A stretch of DNA of 64,000 nucleotides from Mesostigma viride (GCA_009746045.1 RPFO01000065.1:5908124-5972123); one strand, 5' to 3'; shown: positions 31,075 to 40,238, numbered from the stretch's first letter. The notes: generated by a model from the letters alone, not told the origin. A program made the numbers and translations.

Positions 31075-31844
31075 ATGGCCTCCTCCAGCTCCTCCGGCAG
31101 ACAAATCGCCCGCAAGTCCACCGGGTCTCCTCCCCGACAAATGCCCCGGAAGTCCATTGGGGGAAGCAGGTTCGTCGGGGAGACAGCGGCCCCCGCGCGA
31201 GTTCCAACAGCGGCTCCAGCGCTCTAAGCGGTTACAGCAGCAACTCCGGCGCTTACAGGAACAGCAACAGGGCTTCCGGCAGCAGCTCCGGCGCTTACAG
31301 GAACAGCAACAGCGCTTCCGGCAGCAGCGTCGGCGCTTCCATCGGCAGCTCCGGCCTTTACATGAACAGCAACAGCGCTCCCATCGGCAGCTCCGGCGCT
31401 TACAGGAACAGCCCCAGAAGTTTCAGTTCAGTCAATCAACAAGTGGGCCGCAAGTCCACCGGGTGGGTACAGCGCGCGGAAGGGTCGCCTCCCCGACAAA
31501 TGCCCCGGAAGTCCATTTGGGGGAAGCAGGTTCGTCGGGGAGACAGCGGCAGTAGTTCCAGATCAGTTCTGACACGCCCACAACAAGTGGGCCGCAAGTC
31601 CACCGGGTGGGTACAGCGCGCGGAAAGGTCGCCTCCCCGACAAATGCCCCGGAAGTCCATTGGGGGGAAGCAGGTTCGTCAGGAGGTTCGTCAGGAAAGT
31701 ACCCGCAGCGCCCCCTACCCGCTGCCGCAGGGGCTACAAGCGGCAAGAAAGTCACTGGGACGGAAACCTCTCCGCTCGGGTGATGCCGAGTCTGGCGTCT
31801 GGGTGTTTTATGACACCTCGTCTGATTCTACCGGTCGGTTCTAA
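31075..31844 (+). CDS. Basic protein with repeated histone H3 tail-like motifs (one frameshift)
   Basis: ATG 31075 follows an ATATAAAT box. Residues 9-30 read RQIARKSTG...PRKSIGG; ARKSTG equals residues 7-12 of histone H3, the K9/S10 region. RKSTG recurs at 31447-31461 and 31593-31607, each followed by PPRQMPRKS, and ARKSLG occurs at 31743-31760. Between the first and second copies lies a Ser/Asn/Gly/Tyr-rich stretch (SSGAYRNSNSASG). The frame changes once at the G run near 31158-31162: compared with later copies, one base is missing, so the first frame ends after 51 residues at 31230. No globular histone fold is present. It may be a virion DNA-packing protein or a histone-tail mimic; both are inference. 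Confidence 0.6.
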
Positions 31845-31996
31845 CTCCCATGCAGCCTGTGTTGGAAGTAAAGGCAGAGAGCCTAGACTAGGTGATAATA
31901 ATTATACTTAAATGAAAGCGTGAATGCATCAAGGAATGAGACCGAATTCGCATTTTTCATTAAAAATTTTCGTGGCTACGTTACATAAATCACAGG

Positions 31997-32400
31997 ATGA
32001 CCAAATGCACTTCTCTCACGTCCAAGGGCCGTCGTTGTCGCCGCTCTGCGCCTCACGGCTCCCGCGGCCTCTGTGCGACGCACAGGGTGCGCGCGGGCAA
32101 ACCGACAGACGACGCCCGGATGGCCGCGCTCATCCGCGAGACGCGATCGCTGGTGGGAAATGGCGGATCCGCCCCCCGATTTCCAGGGATGACCTCATCC
32201 GCGAATCAAGGGCACTCCTATCCGACGACCTCCCCTGGTTGCCCACAGGGAAGGGGAGTGACGCTGCAGCTCGCGCCAGGCATTTACGCAAGCATCGGTC
32301 GCTGGTGTTGGGGTACCCCCCCACGCTCGATGAAGTCAGGCTCTCGAGGTCCCGGCCGTTCACGACGGGCAATTCCTTCGCTATCCCCTTCCCCAGATAG
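31997..32400 (+). CDS. Small Cys/His (probable zinc-binding) protein, frameshifted
   Basis: ATG 31997 opens MTKCTSLTSKGRRCRR, continuing to LCATHR. The C-x9-C...C-x2-H spacing matches the small CxxxTxxGxxC...CxxH zinc-binding domain seen in many phage and giant-virus proteins (DUF5763-like). The frame then changes near 32150-32200 and continues as DDLIRESRALLSDDLPWL to FAIPFPR, ending at 32400. The next gene converges from the other strand 10 bases later. Function unknown. Confidence 0.55.
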
Positions 32401-32409
32401 GTATGTAGG

Positions 32410-32757
32410 TTAGGTGCAGAAGACGTTCTCCAGCACGCGCATCACCCCCTCCGCGTCCCTTATGGTCTGCTCGCACCTGCGCTCGTGCCGTTTCAGGCGC
32501 GCCACGTCGCGCGTCAACCCCCCCAACGTCTGCTGGTTCTGCGTAACCACCGCGTCCAGACGCCTCATAAGGTCCTCGATCTCCAACAGCGTCACCTCGA
32601 TCTTGCACCACCACGGCTCCGGGGGCGTATCGCCGCCGGACGACCGCCTTGAATCGGCGCTGGAGGCGGCGTCGTCCGTCTCGCAGGGGGAGTAGCCCTC
32701 CTCCTCGACCCCCTCTTTGCGACCTCGGAGTCCCAGGTAGGACAGCACGGACTGCAT
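32410..32757 (-). CDS. Small coiled-coil protein, unknown function
   Basis: A 115-residue frame from ATG 32757 (MQSVLSYLGLRGRKE). The first half is charged and Ser-rich. The second half is a likely coiled coil (EVTLLEIEDLMRRLDAVV...LTRDVARLKRHERR). The in-frame region upstream of the ATG overlaps the next gene and is not used. It is part of a minus-strand viral gene series. No family is recognised. Confidence 0.6.
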   Translation of the reverse strand: MQSVLSYLGLRGRKEGVEEEGYSPCETDDAASSADSRRSSGGDTPPEPWWCKIEVTLLEIEDLMRRLDAVVTQNQQTLGGLTRDVARLKRHERRCEQTIRDAEGVMRVLENVFCT

Positions 32758-32813
32758 CCTTGTCGCTGCCCAGGATGGGCTGACACTTCTTGCGGGCCCT
32801 AAGCGAATCGCGC

Positions 32814-32966
32814 CTAGCCGCTTTTCTTTGGCCACTCCTTGGATGCGATCTTCAAGATCTCCGCGAAATCCTTGCGCTTGTTGGCCGGGCGAAGGCGGAC
32901 CTCCTGGACCTTCATCAGCCACGGGTTCTTGTTGACGGCGGCTTGTCCCTTGGCGCGAACGGGCAT
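32814..32966 (-). CDS. 50-residue basic NPW-type protein common in giant viruses
   Basis: It starts at ATG 32966 (MPVRAKGQAAVNKNPWLMK) and ends KIASKEWPKKSG. The layout NPW-x-x-x(V/L)...F-x-(D/E)-(V/I)LK-x-A-(K/S)-x-(Y/W)-x-K resembles the very short basic proteins many NCLDVs encode next to structural genes. It has 14 Lys/Arg, so DNA binding or virion packing is plausible but unproven. It sits 38 bases from the packaging ATPase stop. Confidence 0.6.
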   Translation of the reverse strand: MPVRAKGQAAVNKNPWLMKVQEVRLRPANKRKDFAEILKIASKEWPKKSG

Positions 32967-33004
32967 GGTACGATATGTATGAAGGATGCGAGGATATTTT
33001 TTTT

Positions 33005-33799
33005 TCACGTCTCGTTGTGCTTTACCACCCGAGTGACCGGCCCGCGCCGCGCGGAGGGCACCTCGTCGTCGCTGGCCTGCTCCTCCCGGTCCGGGTCCCG
33101 GTTCGCCTGGCCGTACTTCCAGAAGGACGACGACCCGATGCGGAACGGCGCCCGCTCCTCGGCCTTGTACCAGAAGATCACGTCCTCCAGCTTGTTCGAC
33201 CCGCTCGTGTGGTCGATCACCAGGCACTCGTAGTTCTGCGTGCACTCGTTCAGGATGTGGCAGAACGCCTCGAACGTGGGGATCACGCCGAAGAAGTTGC
33301 GGTACAGCCGCTCGCGGTTCATGATGATGTTCTCCTTGAGCGCGAACACGTAATCGATGTTCGAACGGATGTCCGGCGTGACGTCCATCGTGTACTGGGT
33401 GATGAATAGCAGGAAGATGTTGTAATGGCGCCCGTTCAGCGCGATCTCGCGGATATACGGGTCGCGCATCACCGCGCGGTCGTACACGCAATCATCCATC
33501 ACGACGAACGCGGGCAGAACGCCCTTCCCGCCCCTGCTCCGGGCCTTCTGGCGGGATATCACCGCCTTCAGCGCGCCGCGGTTGAAGCGGTCGTAGATGA
33601 ACAGAGAGGGGACGTACTTCCCCCAGTGGCGGTTCGAACCCTCGGTCCCGGACAGCACGATGCCGGACGGCAGGTGCCGCTTATGGTACATCAGGTCCGT
33701 GGCCAGCGTGGTCTTCCCCGCGCCGCGCTTGGAAACGATGCACACGACGCTGTTGTCCTTGATCCGCGTGGGATCGAACTTGCGCAGATTGACGTTCAT
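33005..33799 (-). CDS. A32-type DNA packaging ATPase
   Basis: A 264-residue FtsK/HerA-type ATPase that drives the viral genome into the capsid; it is one of the core NCLDV genes. The first ATG at 33799 (MNVNLRKFDPT) fits the family start; an upstream GTG is possible but unneeded. Walker A is SKRGAGKTT (residues 23-31) and Walker B FVVMDD with DD at 102-103. Further family motifs: GIVLSGTEGSN, NGRHYNI, TQYTMDV, NIDYVF, PTFEAF, CLVID and FWYKAEERAPFRIG. The frame is intact, with an acidic/basic tail after residue 230. Stop codon of the JAMM gene lies 62 bases upstream. Confidence 0.95.
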   Translation of the reverse strand: MNVNLRKFDPTRIKDNSVVCIVSKRGAGKTTLATDLMYHKRHLPSGIVLSGTEGSNRHWGKYVPSLFIYDRFNRGALKAVISRQKARSRGGKGVLPAFVVMDDCVYDRAVMRDPYIREIALNGRHYNIFLLFITQYTMDVTPDIRSNIDYVFALKENIIMNRERLYRNFFGVIPTFEAFCHILNECTQNYECLVIDHTSGSNKLEDVIFWYKAEERAPFRIGSSSFWKYGQANRDPDREEQASDDEVPSARRGPVTRVVKHNET

Positions 33800-33861
33800 C
33801 TTACCCACGCGCGACACGAAATTTTGCCCTCCCTAGCCTCACGTACCTGCCCGCCCAGCCC

Positions 33862-33898
33862 TCACTTCCCCGCGCACCGGACGTGGATGTCCAGAACC
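33862..33898 (-). pseudogene. Detached 3' tail of the viral JAMM gene
   Basis: Removing the element at 33904-36049 and one GGCGG copy joins this minus-strand segment in frame to the gene ending at 36055. The original C-terminus adds about a dozen residues (LDIHVRCAGK) and stops at 33862-33864. Confidence 0.7.
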
Positions 33899-33903
33899 GG
33901 CGG

Positions 33904-34544
33904 TGTCAGAAATATTGAGACTTGTAGGTCGAAAACGATAGTGACAATTAAAGATTACGCTTTATTATCATTGCATATTAAATCCCGGACTACCACCGTT
34001 TGTCCACCAAAACCATGATGTGGCTCCCGGGTGGGGACCATAAGCGTCAGCCATACCTCATGGCTCAGACCTTAGGTAAGTGCAACGTAGGTTGCGTCTT
34101 CCTCTTATGCACAAAGGTGCACAAAGTGTGAGTGCTCGACAGGCTGGCACAAAGATTGCGTAGCTTATCTGAAATGTGCTGAGAATGCGTTACGCAAGCC
34201 AGATTCCGTTAACACTCTCTAGTCGAGTAGTACGACTGAATAGTACGCTAGCTATAGGTCGTAGGACCCTGAACGTACAAGTCTTGATATAATGTGCCGG
34301 TTCTCGTAGCTTCGGCACTAATATCTTAGTCACTCCGTGACCAAATCATGAGCCGTAACATGACACGTGCTCACTGTCCCAACACTGCATAATACTTTGC
34401 CGATATTAATTATGGCCACAAATACGGCAGGCGGGTGCGATTATTAGGGACGCAACCCTAATACCTCCGTTTACAATGGATGGCCTATATGAAATATATT
34501 AACGGCAGGCAGTTGGGCACACAGGGTGAACTTCACCCCTGACA
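33904..34544 (-). repeat. 3' LTR of the TRIM-like element
   Basis: 641 bp, with 6-bp inverted ends TGTCAG/CTGACA; it matches 35409-36049. Confidence 0.92.
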
Positions 34545-35408
34545 CCCCCCTTGCACAATGCCTAAAGTGAAGACACTATGCAGGTACAATAGGGCCAACA
34601 GTTTCTCCCCGCTCAATTCAGGCAAGAGCCTAAAAAGCTGGGTGGGGCAGCCAGGTATAAACTGGCTCTCACACACCCCTTGTTCAACTTAAGCCGGTAC
34701 ACGCTCTGGTAAATCCAATGGTATCAAAATGCCCCCCTTGTTGGGTAGTTGGTAGGACTTTCTAGGTATAATAACCAGCACATTCCCCTTACCCAGGAAG
34801 CTTGATCACGATGAACCAATGTACCCATTGGGCATGAACATAAAGGAGAATTAAGACATGCACAAGCATGCCAACGCGGGGCACAATGCGCCCCCCCCCA
34901 TGCTTTCAAAAGGATAAGCAATAACCAAAAAGGGCATCGGAATCAAAAAATTCCGACCTCTTCATTTCCATAGACAGCGCTGGCTTCTCGGCTCCGGGAT
35001 CCCCGATGCCGCCGGCTCAATTCGCATAAAGATCGAGCACTTAAAACTCGAGCGAAACAGCGCCTTCCAACCGCACCCAAAAAAAGATAACCACAAAGCT
35101 CGTTTTCGGCTCACGTTCGCTCCTGGCATGGATTGAACTTGGATCTTCTGTAGCGCCAGCCTTCAATCGGCATGTCTGCCGCAGCTGCACTCACGAAATC
35201 TGGTGCTTTTGCTGGAATCAGGAAATATATGGCCCAGCGGCTCTGTAGGCCGCGGCCGACTGGCCTCTTCCAGGCCGAGTGTGCGGCTTGCCAACAACAA
35301 TGCCGCGAACTTCCGGGTAATATTCCATGACGTTACTTGCGTATCTCGCTAATTCGTAGCATGTCACGTTCTTCATCTTAACCCTAAGGTTTTTCTGTAA
35401 TGGTTTTG
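34545..35408. other. Internal region of the TRIM-like element
   Basis: No ORF with a recognisable product. On the minus strand, around 35120-35150, GTTCAATCC resembles a tRNA T-loop (pol III box B), but I could not pair a full cloverleaf. The 34545-34552 C run is the polypurine tract in minus orientation. Confidence 0.5.
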
Positions 35409-36049
35409 TGTCAGAAATATTGAGACTTGTAGGTCGAAAACGATAGTGACAATTAAAGATTACGCTTTATTATCATTGCATATTAAATCCCGGACTACCA
35501 CCGTTTGTCCACCAAAACCATGATGTGGCTCCCGGGTGGGGACCATAAGCGTCAGCCATACCTCATGGCTCAGACCTTAGGTAAGTGCAACGTAGGTTGC
35601 GTCTTCCTCTTATGCACAAAGGTGCACAAAGTGTGAGTGCTCGACAGGCTGGCACAAAGATTGCGTAGCTTATCTGAAATGTGCTGAGAATGCGTTACGC
35701 AAGCCAGATTCCGTTAACACTCTCTAGTCGAGTAGTACGACTGAATAGTACGCTAGCTATAGGTCGTAGGACCCTGAACGTACAAGTCTTGATATAATGT
35801 GCCGGTTCTCGTAGCTTCGGCACTAATATCTTAGTCACTCCGTGACCAAATCATGAGCCGTAACATGACACGTGCTCACTGTCCCAACACTGCATAATAC
35901 TTTGCCGATATTAATTATGGCCACAAATACGGCAGGCGGGTGCGATTATTAGGGACGCAACCCTAATACCTCCGTTTACAATGGATGGCCTATATGAAAT
36001 ATATTAACGGCAGGCAGTTGGGCACACAGGGTGAACTTCACCCCTGACA
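35409..36049 (-). repeat. 5' LTR of the TRIM-like element
   Basis: 641 bp. On the minus strand it supplies the new stop codon (36004) for the interrupted JAMM gene. Confidence 0.92.
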
Positions 36050-36054
36050 GGCGG

Positions 36055-36705
36055 CACACCCGGCGGGAAGAACGACACGCTCAGCCCGCACGACCGCGCC
36101 AGACGCAGCCACTCGCGCCCGTGCCACGCCTCCCAATAGTCCTTCTCGCGCTCGTCGCGGGACGAATGGTAGCGCACCGCGAACGCCCGCTGCAGGTCCG
36201 AGAACTGGCGCTGGATGCGGGACCGGAGGGCGTCCGCCGCCGTGCCGGGCAGCGAGCGCAGGCGCGAGACCAGCGAGGGGGAGCAGCCGCACACGAACGT
36301 CCCCTGCCGGCTGAACACCAAATGGGCGACGTTGTCCGTGAGCGCGTCCTCGAGGAACACCCCCACGTCCGTGTCGCTCGGGCTGGGCAGCGAGCAGTCG
36401 CGCAGAGTGCACCCCTGCGGGTGCGTGTGCCACTCCACGATCCCGTGCGGGGTGTCCACGTCGTTCGACCGCCCCACGTTCGTCACGGCCGCCTTCTTCA
36501 GCACCGAGCTCCTCGCGTCCACGCGGAAGTTGCCCCCCAGCTCCTTCCCCTCGGCCATGCTGTTCAGGATGTACCGGAACGCGGCGGGGTCCACGCGGAA
36601 CCGACGCACGCGGACGCCGCCCGCCCCCCTGCTACGGATGCCTCCTAAAGTGCACTGTTTGGAAGTCAGGATTTTGGTCCCATCGGGAGATATGACCACT
36701 TTCAT
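36055..36705 (-). CDS. Viral JAMM/MPN-domain metalloprotease-like protein, 3' end interrupted
   Basis: It starts at ATG 36705 (MKVVISPDGTKIL). About 217 residues remain before the element. The JAMM zinc motif is clear: ELGG about 55 residues in, then WHTHPQGCTLRDCSLPSPSD, i.e. H-x-H followed by S-x-x-D. JAMM enzymes cut isopeptide or ubiquitin-like bonds; in viruses they may act on ubiquitin or in virion maturation. The last part is rich in Arg and Trp. The insertion replaces about a dozen C-terminal residues with LTR-encoded ones (stop at 36004), so the catalytic part is untouched. Substrate unknown. Confidence 0.75.
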
Positions 36706-36755
36706 TACTCGTCCATCAATAATAAACGCGTTATTATTCCTGTCCCGCGTGCCCG

Positions 36756-37553
36756 TCAAAAGTCCTCGTCCTCCTCCACGTACACGTCCTCCTCCTCCTC
36801 GAACCCGTAGTCCTCGCCCGCCCTCGCCTGCATGGCCGCGTGGCGGTCTGGCTGCAGGGACTCGGGGCGGAGGCGGACCGAGCGCGTCTTCCCCCTCGTC
36901 TTCGCGGGCCGCTCCTCCTCCTCCTCCTCCTCCTCCACCTCGCGGCGGGCGGGAGGCGCCTCCTCTCCGCCCATGATCCCGTCCATGTAGTCCTTCAGGA
37001 TGTCGTCGATGGGCATGAAGCTGTGGAGAGAGTTCTTGACGCACTCGCACACGCTCTTCATCACCTGCCGCTTGTTCAGCTTGATGCCGCCCGTCGCGGC
37101 CTGCGACACGTAATGCGGCATGTCCTCCGCCAGGTCCGCCGCCATCATCTTCATGACCGAGTGGACGAACCGCTCGCACGTGGGCACCTTCACCTTCAGC
37201 TTCTGATCGCCGCCGCCCCCCCCCCGGCGGATGCTGCCAAGAATCATACTCGCGCACACGAAATACGCCTTCAGCAGCTCCTTCAGGTACGGCACCGTCT
37301 TCTGCACCTCCCGCGTCTCCTCGTCGATGATGTCCGCGTTCCAGCTGGGCACCTCCGACAGCAGCCTCGTCAGGCACTCCATGTAGTCCACGCCCTTCGC
37401 CCCCGACACGTTCAGCGCGTCTTGGAGGATGTTCTTGAACGCCGCGAACATGGGCTGGGACAGCGACCGCTCGAGCTGATCCACGTACTCCCGCTTGCTG
37501 TCCACGAGCACGTTCGTGTCCACCCGGGCCTCCGCGTTACGGTGCTCGGCCAT
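36756..37553 (-). CDS. Conserved-type viral protein with acidic tail, unknown function
   Basis: 265 residues from ATG 37553 (MAEHRNAEARVDTNVLV), intact. The first 180 residues look helical (ELLKAYFVCASMILGS, CERFVHSVMKMMAADLAED). The tail holds EEEEEEEER and EEEEDVYVEEDEDF. The pattern KV-PT-CERFVHSV-K...A resembles a virion-associated family found across NCLDVs, but I cannot name it with certainty. It ends 50 bases before the start of the JAMM gene on the same strand. Confidence 0.6.
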   Translation of the reverse strand: MAEHRNAEARVDTNVLVDSKREYVDQLERSLSQPMFAAFKNILQDALNVSGAKGVDYMECLTRLLSEVPSWNADIIDEETREVQKTVPYLKELLKAYFVCASMILGSIRRGGGGGDQKLKVKVPTCERFVHSVMKMMAADLAEDMPHYVSQAATGGIKLNKRQVMKSVCECVKNSLHSFMPIDDILKDYMDGIMGGEEAPPARREVEEEEEEEERPAKTRGKTRSVRLRPESLQPDRHAAMQARAGEDYGFEEEEDVYVEEDEDF

Positions 37554-37620
37554 GTGTCAGAGTCGACCGTGAAATTATTCCACCCCCTCTAAGCGAATCG
37601 ATCCAATCCACCGGACTGAC

Positions 37621-38136
37621 TCAACTCAGCACGTGTCGCGCGATCAGGAACACGAGCGCGCCCGCCGCCAGCCCGCCCAGGTTCACCTTGTTGCGGTCCA
37701 CCTTCCCGTCCCGGCCCTTGAACAGGTTAGGGAACGCGCCCGCCCCGAACTGGATCGTGCCGATCGCCGCGCCCACGCCGAAGATGGCCGGGACCACCAG
37801 GCCGCCGCCACGGCGGGAGAGCGGCGCGCGAACGGGCGCGAGGGGCATCGCCGGAAGGGGAGACGGGCTGCCGCGGTCACGGATGGACAGCTCGGACCCC
37901 TCCGGGGAGATGCCGCGGCCCATACCGAACGCCGCCGGTCCCGCCGGAGACACGCCGCCTCTGCGGAAAGCCGGGCCGCCACCGCCCAACATCGCAGCCT
38001 GTCGGGGGTTCATCAGCGCGCCGGAGGGGGGGGGAGGCCCGCCGCTCCTCCCCCCCGCCCATATCCCCCCCTGCCCCTGCGGCGCTGGCACGGAGCTGGA
38101 GCGCAGTCGGCGCGCGAGGCCGGTCAGGTCTTCCAT
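37621..38136 (-). CDS. Small membrane protein, Gly/Pro-rich N-terminus
   Basis: 171 residues from ATG 38136 (MEDLTGLARRLRSSS). The N-terminal 110 residues are Pro/Gly/Arg-rich and likely disordered. Two hydrophobic segments follow: VVPAIFGVGAAIGTIQFGAGAF and, at the very end, LGGLAAGALVFLIARHVL. This is typical of inner-membrane virion proteins of giant viruses; the role is inferred only from topology and neighbours. Confidence 0.6.
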   Translation of the reverse strand: MEDLTGLARRLRSSSVPAPQGQGGIWAGGRSGGPPPPSGALMNPRQAAMLGGGGPAFRRGGVSPAGPAAFGMGRGISPEGSELSIRDRGSPSPLPAMPLAPVRAPLSRRGGGLVVPAIFGVGAAIGTIQFGAGAFPNLFKGRDGKVDRNKVNLGGLAAGALVFLIARHVLS

Positions 38137-38197
38137 CCTCCGCTATGTCGTACCTAGCACACACAAAATACCTAGATTCTAAACGCGATGATCCGAA

Positions 38198-38755
38198 TCA
38201 GTAATCCGCCCCGTCCGGTCTGTCCAGGTCCCACACGTCCGGAGGGGTCGCCGGCCGGCTACGGCCCACCGATACGGAGGACACCGGAGTCGCGCCCTCC
38301 TCGTCCCCGTCCTCCGGTTCCGGCGGAGGAGGGAGACGCGATTCGTCGCGCGACCGTAAGGAGCTGGCGAAACAGTCCGCGTGGTAGAACGCGTACTCCC
38401 CCCGCGTCAACAAAGTCAGCTCCGTCTTGCGGGCCGGCATCAGCCCGTCGCACAGAACGCACGAAACCCAACCCTCCTGCGGCGGCGGGGCCCGCGAGCT
38501 CCATCGCACGAGAGACGAGCCGGGGGGCACGTCCCCTGCCCGAGCCACCGCCGCCTCCTCCTCGGTGAGCGCCTGCTTGCCCTTGAACAGGGGGCACGAC
38601 TCCATGTACGCCCGGTTGAACGATATCGAGAAGGGGAAGGTCCCGCGTGCCGCCCGGCGGCCGGACACAGCCGCCCACCACGCGTCCGCCCTCCGTCTGC
38701 GCGCGTCCAGCTCCGTCACGAACGCCGCGCCGCGTCCTCCGGGTTGCTCGTCCAT
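38198..38755 (-). CDS. Protein with a Cys/His zinc-binding segment
   Basis: 185 residues from ATG 38755 (MDEQPGGRGAAFV). A longer in-frame start at 38842 would overlap the end of the next gene by 41 bases, so I prefer 38755, which follows an AT-rich box (GATATAATTCC region). CVLCDGLMP and, 20 residues on, HADCF form a C-x2-C...H-x2-C pattern like a zinc ribbon or PHD/RING half. The C-terminus is acidic, then Ser/Pro-rich. Function unknown. Confidence 0.55.
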   Translation of the reverse strand: MDEQPGGRGAAFVTELDARRRRADAWWAAVSGRRAARGTFPFSISFNRAYMESCPLFKGKQALTEEEAAVARAGDVPPGSSLVRWSSRAPPPQEGWVSCVLCDGLMPARKTELTLLTRGEYAFYHADCFASSLRSRDESRLPPPPEPEDGDEEGATPVSSVSVGRSRPATPPDVWDLDRPDGADY

Positions 38756-38801
38756 CTCCCGCGCCACGTGCACATTAGCCGGAGATATAATTCCTCCCCC
38801 C

Positions 38802-40238
38802 TTAGCGCCTCTTCGTCTTCTGATAGGCTTGCGACAGGACATTGGCCCCCCAGGTGGCGGCGGGGGGTGCCATCGGGCCTCCCGACAGGGTGTACGGGTC
38901 CATCCCCCCCCCGCCCATCTGATCCGAGCACATCTGGAACTGCGCGTTCGGGTTCTGCACCATCTGCCCCGACCAGTCCCGGATGTACGGGTCCACGACC
39001 TTGGGCATCTTGCCGCCCCTCGCGCCCTCGGCCGGGTTCCACTCGTAGAAGACGGCCCCGGACCCCGGGGGGCAGGGCGCGGGGTGGCCGCTTAGGAGCG
39101 CGTCCGCGGTCATCAGCCCGCCGTAGAACTTGGCCGCGTCGCCGCCGTAAGCCCGTAAGTCCCCGTCTACCATATTGAACGCCTTCTGGCGCCGCCACCA
39201 CTGGTCGATGCGGTTCAGGAGCGCGTTCCGCATGCGGCTGAAGCGCATGACGTCCGTCACGAGGTGTCTCTTGACGACGTTATGGATTTGGATATTATAG
39301 GAGGGACCCGTCCGTACCACGGCATCATAGGGGGGGATGAGGCTCCGTGACAGAAAGCCCCCATCACCACCACCCCCACCACCCCACAAAAAGGCCCTTG
39401 CTTTTCGCAGGACTCCCGCCCTATCATCAGCTTGGAAGTAGTTTCTGTCAACCTTCAGAATGCGATCGATCAACCCGTAGTCCATCAGTTGGGCGTGTGC
39501 TGCTGGCACGTTGATCACCTCTGCAAGGCGGTCGCGGTGTTGGATCGAAAACAGGCTGATGTCGATTTGACTGCTGGCCAGCAAACGGATTAGGAGGGAG
39601 GGGTCACCTTCAGCCGCCAGCTCCCCTGTCAATAGCTGGGGTATCCTGGGAAGTGATCCCGGAATGTTTGGGAATACGCGGATCTTTACCGGCTTTGTGA
39701 CGTAAGCCGCCGAGTTTGCAGGAATAGTGTGCGAATTGTCCGCATCTGGAGGGGCGCGCACGGTGTCAATTGATTGAAGCCCCCTTTCGCCGATATCCTT
39801 CATGACGCTGGACGGGATAGCCTCCATGTAAGGCCTCGGATCTGCTTGTGAATATTCATATGCTATGAACCCCCTCAATGCGTTAAGGAGCTTGAACATC
39901 TCGTTTTGGCTCGTATCGCGCAGGGAGTAGTCGGTGGCGTACTTCACCCTCCGCTCCAGTTCCCGCATGAGAGCACACAGCAGGTCGTACACGTACACGA
40001 CCGCCACGAATTCCCGCAGTTTGCGGACCATCGCGTCTTCGTTGTCCCCGTCCTCGGGGATCCGCCCGTACAGTTCTGTCTCCTCGATGACGTACCGGAT
40101 GCCCGGGATGTACGTGTGCAGTTTGTCCATCTCGTAAGGAGTGAACACCTTGCCCGCGAGTTCCTCCACACGCCGCTGCTCTTCGCGCAGTCGGCGAGTC
40201 GGCGTCTGGATCATGCTCTCCATCGGATACAGCCCCAT
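38802..40238 (-). CDS. Viral structural-type protein, paralogue A
   Basis: 478 residues from ATG 40238 (MGLYPMESMIQTPTRRL), 20 bases or so after TATAAA on the minus strand. The N-terminal half is helical and charged. A C-terminal domain (about residues 320-430) reads VMRFSRMRNALLNRID, LMTADALLSG, PPGSGAVFYEWNP, KVVDPYIRDWSGQMVQNP and FQMC. The next gene carries the same domain with the same spacing. The tail is Met/Gly/Pro-rich. Not recognised as a named family; abundance of paralogues and proline-rich tails would suit a virion protein. Confidence 0.65.
   Translation of the reverse strand: MGLYPMESMIQTPTRRLREEQRRVEELAGKVFTPYEMDKLHTYIPGIRYVIEETELYGRIPEDGDNEDAMVRKLREFVAVVYVYDLLCALMRELERRVKYATDYSLRDTSQNEMFKLLNALRGFIAYEYSQADPRPYMEAIPSSVMKDIGERGLQSIDTVRAPPDADNSHTIPANSAAYVTKPVKIRVFPNIPGSLPRIPQLLTGELAAEGDPSLLIRLLASSQIDISLFSIQHRDRLAEVINVPAAHAQLMDYGLIDRILKVDRNYFQADDRAGVLRKARAFLWGGGGGGDGGFLSRSLIPPYDAVVRTGPSYNIQIHNVVKRHLVTDVMRFSRMRNALLNRIDQWWRRQKAFNMVDGDLRAYGGDAAKFYGGLMTADALLSGHPAPCPPGSGAVFYEWNPAEGARGGKMPKVVDPYIRDWSGQMVQNPNAQFQMCSDQMGGGGMDPYTLSGGPMAPPAATWGANVLSQAYQKTKRR

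Larger units (their letters stand above)
33904..36049 (-). mobile_element. TRIM-like non-coding LTR element in the JAMM gene
   Basis: Two 641-bp direct repeats (33904-34544 and 35409-36049), each TGTCAG...CTGACA, flank 864 bp without coding capacity. The target duplication is GGCGG (33899-33903 and 36050-36054). On the minus strand a purine tract (AAGGGGGG) abuts the LTR at 34545-34552, which gives the orientation. The absence of gag and pol means it must use another element's enzymes. The LTR pair appears identical by eye, so the insertion is young. Confidence 0.92.

Noticed and set aside
27730..31140. Long minus-strand frames opposite the capsid genes
   Set aside because: Antisense shadows of GC-rich codons; the plus strand has the capsid motifs, promoter boxes and starts.
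35120..35200. tRNA gene in the TRIM-like core
   Set aside because: Only a T-loop-like string is present; no acceptor, D or anticodon arms could be paired.
33904..36049. Long repeats as terminal repeats of a virus or Polinton
   Set aside because: They are direct, not inverted, have TG...CA ends and a 5-bp target duplication, which identify an LTR element.
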